A stretch of 64,000 nucleotides of DNA from Phycisphaerae bacterium (GTDB taxonomy: Bacteria > Planctomycetota > Phycisphaerae > SM23-33): positions 62,001-126,000 of the forward strand of contig JAGXKT010000001.1 in assembly GCA_018335035.1 (NCBI GenBank). Direction: 5' to 3'. A program made the position numbers and the translations under genes. The notes beneath the pieces were generated by a model, which worked only from the letters and a program-made list of their open reading frames with translations, ran no database searches and was not told the origin of the DNA. Below are positions 1-7,841 of this stretch, one piece after another. The stretch's first letter is position 1; each line of letters starts with the position of its first letter.

Positions 1-2
1 GC

Positions 3-2207
3 GTGTTGATGCTGCTGCTGTGGTTGTGGATCGGCTCGCTGACGGCGATGTCTGCGATGGGACTGTTGGTCGTTGGTGCCGGTGTGTGGCTGATGGCGGC
101 CGTTCTGATGTATTGCCGCCAACTCGAATCTCGCGAAGAGGTCGAGTTGGACGAATTGGCGGCCGGACGCGGCGAAAGCGTTTTTGCCGGCGACGAGACG
201 GACCGCCCCGCGGCCGAACGGCGGCGCTGGTTCGACAAATGGGTTTCCCCCGCATTCACCCTTCTGTGGGCGATCTTGCACGCGTTGATCGCTGTTGTGG
301 TGATCCGCTCGCTGATCGGTCGCGAGGCGGCGAATGTCACCGATCCGCTGCCGGGAGTCGTCTTTCTGGCCGTGGCGTCCTTCGCCGCGTTTCTCTTCGG
401 GCGCTACGTTATCGGCATGAGCCGTGACCGGCGCTGGCATCTGTTGCGTGCGCCGGCCAGCTACCTGCTGGGTAACGTCATCGTGATGGTAACGACGATG
501 GCCGCCCTCGCCGCATCGCACTGGGCCTACGCCGAGTTGGACAGGTACCTCGCTTTCGTGGCGCCGGCGCTTCAGGTGCTGCTGGCGGTCGAGTTGGCGC
601 TCAACTTCGTGCTGGATCGCTACCGGCCGCGCGTGCCGGGGCAGGAGCAACGGCCCAGCTTCGACTCGCGCCTGTTGAACATCGCGGCCGAGCCGGACAA
701 GATCGGGCATTCGCTCGCCGAGGCGCTGAATTACCAGTTCGGGTTCGAGGTCTCCGGTACATGGTTCTATCAGCTTCTCCAGCGGGCGTTCGTGCCGCTG
801 CTGCTGTCGGGCGTGGCTGTGCTGGTCGCCGTCAGCTCCGTGGTCATCGTCCCTGCCGGCGAGGTCGGCATCGTCAAGCGCTGGGGACGGCTGGATCGGC
901 AGAAGCGCACTCTGAACCCGGGCGTGCACATGAAGTGGTTCTGGCCGGTCGAGACGGTGCAGCGCCTCGAGACGGCGAAGCTGCAAGACATCCAGCTTGG
1001 GACGGGCGCGCCACGGACGGCAGAAGACCGGGAGAAAATGGTCGTCAAGGGCGTTGAGCTGTACCTCTGGACGGAAGAGCACGGGCGACGAAAAGAGCGG
1101 GATTTCCTCCTGGCCGCCAGCCCGAAGCAAGGGGAGCGACAGGACGAGCAGCACGGTGTGACGATCATCAAGCTTGTCGTATCCGTGAAGTATAGAATTG
1201 TGAAACCCTATGCCTATGCCTACGGGTTCGTCGATGCTCACGGGCTGCTGGAGTCCATCGCGTATCGCGAAATGACACACTACGCCTCGCGGGCGACGCT
1301 GGATGAGCCGGTCGGCGCCGGCGAGGCGAATCGCCCGGAGGCCATTATGACCTACGGGCGGGCCCGCGCCGCTGATGCACTGCAGCATCGGATTCAAGAC
1401 GCCGTGGACGCGTTGGACATGGGCGTGGCGATCGAGCGCGTTCAGATTATCTCCGCTCACCCGCCGAAGGAAGTGGCCCCGGCCTTCGAGAAGGTTCTTC
1501 AGGCGGAGCGCGGGCGCGAGCAGCAACGCTATCAGGCCCAGGCCGACGCAAATCGTACGCTGTCAGCCGCGGCCGGAAGGCCACAGCTGGCTCTGGAGTT
1601 GGCACATCAGATTCGCACCGTGACGGATTTGGAGGGCCTGAGCGTTGTGCGGAACCAGCCGAAGCAGTTCGCCGCGCGGCTCCAGACGTATATTGCGCAG
1701 GTGACCGAGGAGATCGCGCAGCTGGACAAGGAGATCGCGTATCGTCGGCAGCGCGGCCGCGTCGGCGAAGGCATCGAGGGCAAGCGGGATCTTCGCAAGC
1801 AATACGATGAGTACAAGCAGTTTCTCGATGGCATTGCGGATCCTCAAACGTTCGATTTCAACGCGGAGATCGCCGATCGCCGCGCGACGGCCGAGGCGAT
1901 GCTCGCCACGGCCGGCGGCGAGCTGGTGCAGATCATCGAAGAGGCAAAGGTGTACCGTTGGACCAAGGAGCTGACCGTTCGCTCGCAGGTGGACGAGATC
2001 GCACGTCAGATCCCATCGTACCGGGCGGCGCCCGACGTGTACGCGTTGGATCAGTATCTCGACGTCTGGGAACGGTACGCTCCCGACCTGCCCAAGTACA
2101 TCCTTGCTGCGGATCGTGACAAGGTGGAAATGTGGCTCAACTGGGAGCCGAAGATTCGAGCCGGAGCGGGCATGGGTTTGGGGCAGCAATCGCCAACGGG
2201 GCAGTAG
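3..2207 (+). CDS. SPFH/Band 7 membrane protein, HflK-like, with polytopic N-terminus (5' end probably outside window)
   Basis: Membrane-anchored SPFH (stomatin/prohibitin/flotillin/HflKC) protein of at least 734 residues. About six hydrophobic segments (residues 5-37, 84-104, 116-134, 152-174, 184-203, 262-284) precede the SPFH domain, which opens at the AGEVGIVKRWG motif near residue 285 and runs to about 500. A charged, probably coiled-coil tail follows. Typical HflK has one membrane segment, so the polytopic front is unusual. The frame is open to the left edge; the GTG at position 3 is only the first possible start and the gene may begin upstream. First gene of an apparent operon with two more SPFH genes, an ABC ATPase and a permease. 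HflK/HflC cage FtsH in E. coli; whether that applies here is unknown, because ftsH lies 34 kb away. Confidence 0.85.
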   Translation: MLMLLLWLWIGSLTAMSAMGLLVVGAGVWLMAAVLMYCRQLESREEVELDELAAGRGESVFAGDETDRPAAERRRWFDKWVSPAFTLLWAILHALIAVVVIRSLIGREAANVTDPLPGVVFLAVASFAAFLFGRYVIGMSRDRRWHLLRAPASYLLGNVIVMVTTMAALAASHWAYAELDRYLAFVAPALQVLLAVELALNFVLDRYRPRVPGQEQRPSFDSRLLNIAAEPDKIGHSLAEALNYQFGFEVSGTWFYQLLQRAFVPLLLSGVAVLVAVSSVVIVPAGEVGIVKRWGRLDRQKRTLNPGVHMKWFWPVETVQRLETAKLQDIQLGTGAPRTAEDREKMVVKGVELYLWTEEHGRRKERDFLLAASPKQGERQDEQHGVTIIKLVVSVKYRIVKPYAYAYGFVDAHGLLESIAYREMTHYASRATLDEPVGAGEANRPEAIMTYGRARAADALQHRIQDAVDALDMGVAIERVQIISAHPPKEVAPAFEKVLQAERGREQQRYQAQADANRTLSAAAGRPQLALELAHQIRTVTDLEGLSVVRNQPKQFAARLQTYIAQVTEEIAQLDKEIAYRRQRGRVGEGIEGKRDLRKQYDEYKQFLDGIADPQTFDFNAEIADRRATAEAMLATAGGELVQIIEEAKVYRWTKELTVRSQVDEIARQIPSYRAAPDVYALDQYLDVWERYAPDLPKYILAADRDKVEMWLNWEPKIRAGAGMGLGQQSPTGQ

Positions 2208-2213
2208 CCCTGC

Positions 2214-2255
2214 AGGAACCAGGAATGAGGAACCAGGCATTAGGAACGAGATCAG
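2214..2255 (+). repeat. Heptanucleotide array, AGGAAYN type, between two SPFH genes
   Basis: Five in-register 7-nt units start at 2214, 2221, 2228, 2235 and 2242 (AGGAACC, AGGAATG, AGGAACC, AGGCATT, AGGAACG), then a decayed unit AGATCAG. The array begins 7 nt after the upstream stop codon. The rest of the 157-bp gap up to 2364 shows nothing else recognisable. Similar 7-nt arrays with other consensus sequences occur at 33607, 54179 and 56301. Confidence 0.8.
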
Positions 2256-2364
2256 AGCATGGCAAAGCTGGGAGGCGGTCCCGGCCGCGTCTGGGCTCGG
2301 TCGCCCTGGGCCTCTGTATGCGAACTGAACGCCGTTTCCAGGGGCTGGAAGCAGGAAGATAACG

Positions 2365-3330
2365 ATGAGACGACATCTGGGAATACTGATACTGGCCGGG
2401 ATCGTTCTGGTGGTTTTGTTGGCGCTGGTGACGATGTTCACGGTGGGCTCCGAGGAGATCGTGATCGTCAAGCGTTTCGGCGCGATCCATCGCGTGTATG
2501 ACGGCCGAGGGGGCGCCGGCCTGCACTTCAAGTTGCCTTATCCCTTCGAGCGCATAGTGACGTATGACGCGCGGATCCGCACGTTCCGGGACACGTATGA
2601 GCCGGTCCAGATGAACGATGGCACGAACATCATGGTCGGCGTCTACTGCGGGTGGCGGATCGGCGACCCCATCCGGTTCAACCAGAAAACGGAGACCATC
2701 GACAGGGCCCGTGACGGCCTGCGGACGCTAATCCGCGCCGAGAAGAAGGCGAAAATCAGTTCTTACGTGCTCAGCCAGTTGTTGAATACCGATCTTGACG
2801 CGATGAAACTCGACGACGTCGAGGAAGACATTGCTCGCGAAGTCGCCGCGAAGGCGGCGGCGGATTACGGTATTGAGGTCGTCGCTCTGGGGATCGAACG
2901 CAACGGGCTGCAGAAGCAGGTGGCGAAAACCGTCATTACTGCGATGGAGCAGGAGCGCAGCAGCAAGGCGGAGCAATATGTCGCCGAGGGCAAGGCGGAG
3001 GCCACGGCCATCCGCAAGCGCGCCGAGCAGGCCAAGGAGACGATCCTGGCCTTCGCCCGGAAGCGTGCGGCCGAGATCCGAAGCGAAGGCGACCAGATCG
3101 CCGCGAGTTACTACGAGGGCTTCAGCGCCGAGCCGGAATTCGCCATGTTCCTCCGCTGGCTGGAGGCAATGGAAACGGAGCTTCAGGGACGCACCACGCT
3201 GCTTCTGGACGGCTCGCGCCAGCCGGCGCTGCTGTGGTTCCGAGACGGACTGCCTGCGATGAAGCCCGAGACGTGGAAGACCCCTCCCGGCACCGCTGAC
3301 GAGACGGCGCGAGAATCTGAGGGCCCGTAG
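2365..3330 (+). CDS. SPFH/Band 7 protein, HflC-like
   Basis: A 321-residue protein with one N-terminal membrane segment (residues 5-27) followed directly by an SPFH domain (28 to about 220; GSEEIVIVKRFGAIHRVYD region) and an Ala/Glu/Lys-rich helical stretch (about 195-245). The segment EPEFAMFLRWLEAMETEL matches the C-terminal region typical of HflC, where E. coli HflC pairs with HflK to form a cage around FtsH. The ATG at 2365 follows an AGGAAG ribosome-binding site. The gap to the third SPFH gene is 23 bp, so the two are almost certainly co-transcribed. Assignment to the HflC branch is by motif only. Confidence 0.85.
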   Translation: MRRHLGILILAGIVLVVLLALVTMFTVGSEEIVIVKRFGAIHRVYDGRGGAGLHFKLPYPFERIVTYDARIRTFRDTYEPVQMNDGTNIMVGVYCGWRIGDPIRFNQKTETIDRARDGLRTLIRAEKKAKISSYVLSQLLNTDLDAMKLDDVEEDIAREVAAKAAADYGIEVVALGIERNGLQKQVAKTVITAMEQERSSKAEQYVAEGKAEATAIRKRAEQAKETILAFARKRAAEIRSEGDQIAASYYEGFSAEPEFAMFLRWLEAMETELQGRTTLLLDGSRQPALLWFRDGLPAMKPETWKTPPGTADETARESEGP

Positions 3331-3353
3331 CACGCCCACGATGGAGAGCACGC

Positions 3354-4775
3354 ATGGCCGACGAGCACCACGAGCATCATGGCCCGCATGGGCTTCGGCC
3401 GGCGGAGGTTCGTCCTCCTGAGCCGGCTGAGCAAGACCCGGCTGCCCAATCACTGGCCGATGCGCTTCGCGTCAGCTTCCGCCTGCTGACGGTCGTCATG
3501 GCGGGTGTGGTGGTCGCCTTTCTGCTGTCGGGCATCTCGTGTGTCGACCCGACGGAAGTAGCCGTGGTACGCGTTTTTGACAGTATCGAGCGGGAGGTTG
3601 ACGAGGGGCTGGCGTATAACTGGCCGCGTCCCGTCGGGAGCATGGAAAGCGTCAGCACCAGCAACCGTACGCTGACGGTCGATACATTTTGGATGCACGA
3701 GGAGCCGCGTGACAAGGACAGGCCCCTCGACGAGCGGCGCCCCCCGCGCGGCGGCCTGCGTCCCGGCTGGGATGGCTACCTGCTGACCGGTGACCGGTAT
3801 ATTCTGCACGTCAAGCTCAAGGTGGAGTACGTCGTCTCGGACGCGACCGACTATCAGACCGCTGCGGTCGAACCGGAGGATCTCCTGCGCTCGCAGGTAT
3901 GCAACGCCACGGTGCACGAAGCAGGCCGTCGAACAGCCACTGAACTGCAACAGGGCGCCGGGGAGTCTCTCGCCGGTTTCGTCAGCGACATCGAACGCGA
4001 GACGAACGAGCGGTTGACGCGTCTCAATGCGGGCATGCGCATTGTGAGGATTAACCTGGGCAGCGGCAACATCACGTGGCCGTTGCGCGCATTGCCGGCC
4101 TTCAAGGCCGTCCAGAGCGCCAGCAGCGAGAAGCAGCGGCAGATCGACTCTGCCGAGCAGGACGCCTCGAGCACGCTGCGCTCGGCGGCGGGAGAGAATT
4201 ACCGTAAGCTGGTGGGCAATCTGGAATATGTTATCCGGGGCAAAGGCGGCGATGCAGATGGCGAGGCGTTGCCTGGGCTGATCGATCAGTACCGCGCGAA
4301 GCGTGAACAGGCCGAAGCACTCACCGCGAAGGCCGACGCCGCGCGACGTGCTGGGGATCAGGGCGCCGATGCAATGGCTCGCCGTGCGGCCCAACTCGAC
4401 GCAGAGTCCGACGAGCTGCTGCGCGAGATTTACGCCGTGCTTACGGCCCCGACGACCGGCGGCGAGGCCAGCAGCATCATCGCCCGCGCCCGCGCCGAGC
4501 GCGAGGAGAAGTTGCACGAGGTCCGTGCCCGTGCCGAGCGGTTCGCCAAGCTCCTGCCCAAGTACCGCGATCCGGCGGTTTCCTGGCAGGTCGTGCAGCG
4601 CGAGTGGTTCCAGACACGGGACAGGGTCATGGGCTATCCGCTGTTCGAGACCATCCGCCTGACGCCGGGACAGAAGGTCATTTGGCGCATCGGGCAGGAC
4701 CCGACCATCGCGGGGCAGCTCGAACTCGAGCAGCTCCGCCGCGAGGAGAAGAAGAGACGCCAAGGAGACGAGTAG
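3354..4775 (+). CDS. SPFH/Band 7 protein, HflK-like, with long coiled-coil tail
   Basis: A 473-residue protein: a His/Pro-rich cytoplasmic N-terminus (HEHHGPHG near residue 5), one membrane segment (about 42-62), an SPFH domain that starts at DPTEVAVVRVFDS (65 onwards) and a long Ala/Glu/Arg-rich helical region (about 250-400). This resembles HflK rather than HflC. The start ATG follows GGAGAGCACGC. The stop lies 4 bp before the ABC ATPase start, indicating translational coupling. Three different SPFH proteins in a row suggest a hetero-oligomeric membrane scaffold or cage, here linked by gene order to an ABC exporter instead of to ftsH; that functional link is inference. Confidence 0.82.
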   Translation: MADEHHEHHGPHGLRPAEVRPPEPAEQDPAAQSLADALRVSFRLLTVVMAGVVVAFLLSGISCVDPTEVAVVRVFDSIEREVDEGLAYNWPRPVGSMESVSTSNRTLTVDTFWMHEEPRDKDRPLDERRPPRGGLRPGWDGYLLTGDRYILHVKLKVEYVVSDATDYQTAAVEPEDLLRSQVCNATVHEAGRRTATELQQGAGESLAGFVSDIERETNERLTRLNAGMRIVRINLGSGNITWPLRALPAFKAVQSASSEKQRQIDSAEQDASSTLRSAAGENYRKLVGNLEYVIRGKGGDADGEALPGLIDQYRAKREQAEALTAKADAARRAGDQGADAMARRAAQLDAESDELLREIYAVLTAPTTGGEASSIIARARAEREEKLHEVRARAERFAKLLPKYRDPAVSWQVVQREWFQTRDRVMGYPLFETIRLTPGQKVIWRIGQDPTIAGQLELEQLRREEKKRRQGDE

Positions 4776-4779
4776 CCGC

Positions 4780-6072
4780 GTGGTTGCCGAACAGACGCAA
4801 TCCGATGCTGTCGTTCGTACGATCGGGCTTACCAAGGTCTTCCGCGACTTCTGGTTGCGCGAGAAGGTCACGGCCGTGGAGGACCTGGACCTCGAGATCG
4901 CTCGCGAGGAGGTTTTCGGGCTTCTGGGCCCGAACGGCTCGGGCAAGACGACGACGCTTAAGATGATCCTGTCGTTGCTGTTGCCGACGCGAGGCCGGAT
5001 TCACGTGTTCGACCGCCCGCCGACGGACGTCAAAATCAAGGCGAAGATCGGTTTCCTGCCCGAGGATACGTATCTCTACCCGTTTCTCGACTCGCGCGAG
5101 ACCCTGGACTACTACGGGCGGCTGTTTCACCTGCCGCGGGGCCAGAGGCGGCGGCGGATCGAGATGCTGTTGGAGATGGTCGGACTTGGTCCGATGGCGT
5201 ATCGTCGCGTGGCGGAGTATTCCAAGGGCATGCGGCGCCGGTTGGGTCTGGCCCAGGCGCTGATTAACGACCCCGACCTGCTGATCCTCGATGAGCCGAC
5301 CAGCGGAATGGACCCGATCGCCGCGCGCCAGTTCAAGGACCTGATCCTTACGCTGGCGCGCCGCGGCAAGACGGTGTTGCTGTCCAGTCATCTTCTGGCC
5401 GACGTGGAAGACGTCTGCGACCGTGTGTGCGTGCTGTACGGCGGACAACGGCGCGCACTGGGGCGGGTGGAGGAGTTGCTGACGCGTCAGGGATCGACGC
5501 AGATCGTCACCGAGCAGCTCGACGAACCGACGCTGGAGCGGATCTACGCCTTGCTCGACGCGGCCGGCCGGGACGTGTTGGAGGTCACGCGCCCGCGCGA
5601 CAAGCTCGAAGCGCTGTTCATGCGGATCGTGGACGAGGCCCGTCGCGAGAAGGTCGCGGCCGGCGCGGCTGTTTCGACGGGCGAGGTGGCCGAGTTCCTT
5701 CGCCAGGGTGACGGCGGGGACGTTATCGAGCAGTTGGTCCGCGGCGGCGAAGGCGAACCCGAGCGTACCGGCGCCACGGAAGAAGCCGCCACGCCGGACG
5801 AGCGCGATCAGACGGTCGAGCCGCTGCGTGAGCGGGTGCTGGAGGAATTGGTCGTCACGGATGAAGCAAGCCCCGAAGAGGCGCCGTTGCGCGACCAGCC
5901 ACCTGTGTCGAGCGATGCGTCGCGGCCCGCGGCACGCGATGCGCAGGCCGATCGCGGCGTGATAGACGGATTAATCCAGAACGCCGAACGTCGCGAGGGC
6001 GAGACCTCATCCGACGGCGACGACACCGTCGACCCCGATGAGGATCAAGCGCACGGCCGCGAGGAGCCCTAG
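4780..6072 (+). CDS. ABC transporter ATP-binding protein with acidic C-terminal extension
   Basis: ATPase of an ABC-2 type exporter, 430 residues. Walker A GPNGSGKT (50-57), signature YSKGM (147-151, the variant common in drug/NatA-type exporters), Walker B LLILDE (167-172) and H-loop His204 are all intact. After the nucleotide-binding domain and its usual accessory region comes an extra hydrophilic segment of about 130 residues (300-430) rich in Glu, Asp and Arg and probably disordered. GTG start at 4780, 4 bp after the third SPFH gene; the permease starts 2 bp after the stop. The transported substrate cannot be read from the sequence. Confidence 0.92.
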   Translation: MVAEQTQSDAVVRTIGLTKVFRDFWLREKVTAVEDLDLEIAREEVFGLLGPNGSGKTTTLKMILSLLLPTRGRIHVFDRPPTDVKIKAKIGFLPEDTYLYPFLDSRETLDYYGRLFHLPRGQRRRRIEMLLEMVGLGPMAYRRVAEYSKGMRRRLGLAQALINDPDLLILDEPTSGMDPIAARQFKDLILTLARRGKTVLLSSHLLADVEDVCDRVCVLYGGQRRALGRVEELLTRQGSTQIVTEQLDEPTLERIYALLDAAGRDVLEVTRPRDKLEALFMRIVDEARREKVAAGAAVSTGEVAEFLRQGDGGDVIEQLVRGGEGEPERTGATEEAATPDERDQTVEPLRERVLEELVVTDEASPEEAPLRDQPPVSSDASRPAARDAQADRGVIDGLIQNAERREGETSSDGDDTVDPDEDQAHGREEP

Positions 6073-6074
6073 CC

Positions 6075-7835
6075 ATGAGCGGCGTCTGGGCTGTCGCTCG
6101 TTACACCCTTTCGCAGTGCCTTCGCATGAAGTTGGCGGCGGTGTTTCTCGCCGCTTTGGCCGTGACGCTTCTCGTGCTGCCGCTGGCGCTCGAGGGCGAT
6201 GGCACGCTGGCAGGACGCATCCGGAGCGTGTTGACCTATTCCACCGCCACGGTCAGCGTTTTGCTGAGCTTCATGACCGTGTTGCTGACGGTGGGCATCG
6301 TCGCCGGCGACATGCAGGCCCGCACTGTGTTCCTGCTGGCAGTCAAGCCCTTGCCGCGATGGAAGTATATCGTCGGGCGCTGGGCCGGCGTCGTTCTGCT
6401 GGATGCGGCGCTGCTGGCGATCTCCGGCGGGGCGATCTATGCCGTCGCGCAGCATTTGCGCGAGGAAGAGGCCCTGAATCACACGGATCGCGTGGCTGTC
6501 GAGACGGAAGTCTTTGTGGCGCGCTCGGCCATGCGACCCAGACTGCGGAAGGATGCGTCCGAACCGATCGCGCCCGGCACGAGTCGCCGCTGGACCGTCA
6601 GCGGCGTCCGGGCGTCTCCGGTGTCCGTGGAGGGCCGCGCGCGGCTGCAGGCGCGCCTCACGGAGCACCACGCTTTCGTTCGCGGCGTCAGTGCGAACCT
6701 GCGCCCGCTTCTGGAGAACGCCAGGCGTCGGGACGCTATCGCAGAGGCATGGATCACGGGCGATGAGCGGGGACGCGGCATTCGCGCCCGTGTGGAGGCC
6801 GAAGGTCGACGACTTGTCGTCGTTTATCGAGCCGGCAATGAACAGCTCGCCGAAGCGCTGCGCCCGGGTCAATCCGTGACCGTTGTTCTGGTCGAGCATC
6901 GCCACGGCGGCCCGCAGACGCGCGGTGAGGGCGCCGTTGTGGCCCGCGAGTCGCATCTGCGAGCGGCATTCGAAGCGCTGGACGATGTGGCGGATCATAT
7001 CGCCGTGGGGGAGTACGTCGGCATACGCGGCGTTGACGGGCGCGTGGAACACTTCCGCGACAATCGTTTCACGGTACGCTTCCTGCCGCGCGATGCCCAC
7101 CGGCCTCAGGTTGCCGACCTGACAGCAGGTGAAGATGTTCCCGTGACCGTCCGCCCGTCGCTGCAGTTGCGATACGAGCTATCGGGTCGCGGGACCAGCG
7201 GCGGCGTGTTCGGACAGTGGACGGCGGGCAGCGCCCGATCGCCCTACCCGCCGCTGCGAATCCGGCGGCGATTTCCTGCGGGCACGATCGACACGTTGGC
7301 GATTCCCGAACGTCTCGTGGGCCCGGGCGGCGACCTGTTCGTGGAGTTCACGAACGGCTCCGGCGTGAACGTGACGGTTGATGAGGATACGCTCAGCGTT
7401 CTGTACCGCGCCGGCGGCTTCACGGGGAACTTCCTGCGCGGCTTCGGGTTGATGTTGGCGCAGATGATGTTCCTGGCCGCGTTAGGCGTATTTGCGGGCA
7501 GCTTCCTGTCGTTTCCGGTCGGCTGCCTGTTCTGTGCGGCGATGCTTCCGTTCGCCATGATGCGATCCTTCATTGCCGATGCCGTCAAGCTACCGCGCCA
7601 TGGCGAAACCGATCCCGTTGTCTGGATCGGGCACGGGGCCTTCCGCCTTATGCAGATCCTCGTGCCGGACTTCGCGCGGACCTCGCCGTCCGACGCGCTG
7701 GCGGCCGGTAGGATTATTCCGTGGCGCGAGGTCATCGAGCTCGTTGGGCTGACCGGCGGGCTGCAATGTGTTCTGGCCATCACCTTTGCGTGTCTGATCT
7801 TTCGCAAGCGGGAACTGGCCCGCGTGCAGGTGTAA
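6075..7835 (+). CDS. ABC-2 type transporter permease with large extracytoplasmic domain
   Basis: Membrane partner of the preceding ATPase, 586 residues. Hydrophobic segments at about 18-38, 56-78 and 99-126 are followed by a soluble domain of roughly 310 residues (130-450), then hydrophobic segments around 455-505 and 555-577. The large domain between membrane segments 3 and 4 is not part of the minimal ABC-2 fold; it should face the periplasm and could bind substrate or partner proteins. The ATG at 6075 lies 2 bp after the ATPase stop, and the next gene starts 6 bp downstream. No substrate-specific motif was recognised. Confidence 0.85.
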   Translation: MSGVWAVARYTLSQCLRMKLAAVFLAALAVTLLVLPLALEGDGTLAGRIRSVLTYSTATVSVLLSFMTVLLTVGIVAGDMQARTVFLLAVKPLPRWKYIVGRWAGVVLLDAALLAISGGAIYAVAQHLREEEALNHTDRVAVETEVFVARSAMRPRLRKDASEPIAPGTSRRWTVSGVRASPVSVEGRARLQARLTEHHAFVRGVSANLRPLLENARRRDAIAEAWITGDERGRGIRARVEAEGRRLVVVYRAGNEQLAEALRPGQSVTVVLVEHRHGGPQTRGEGAVVARESHLRAAFEALDDVADHIAVGEYVGIRGVDGRVEHFRDNRFTVRFLPRDAHRPQVADLTAGEDVPVTVRPSLQLRYELSGRGTSGGVFGQWTAGSARSPYPPLRIRRRFPAGTIDTLAIPERLVGPGGDLFVEFTNGSGVNVTVDEDTLSVLYRAGGFTGNFLRGFGLMLAQMMFLAALGVFAGSFLSFPVGCLFCAAMLPFAMMRSFIADAVKLPRHGETDPVVWIGHGAFRLMQILVPDFARTSPSDALAAGRIIPWREVIELVGLTGGLQCVLAITFACLIFRKRELARVQV

Positions 7836-7841
7836 CTGGCT

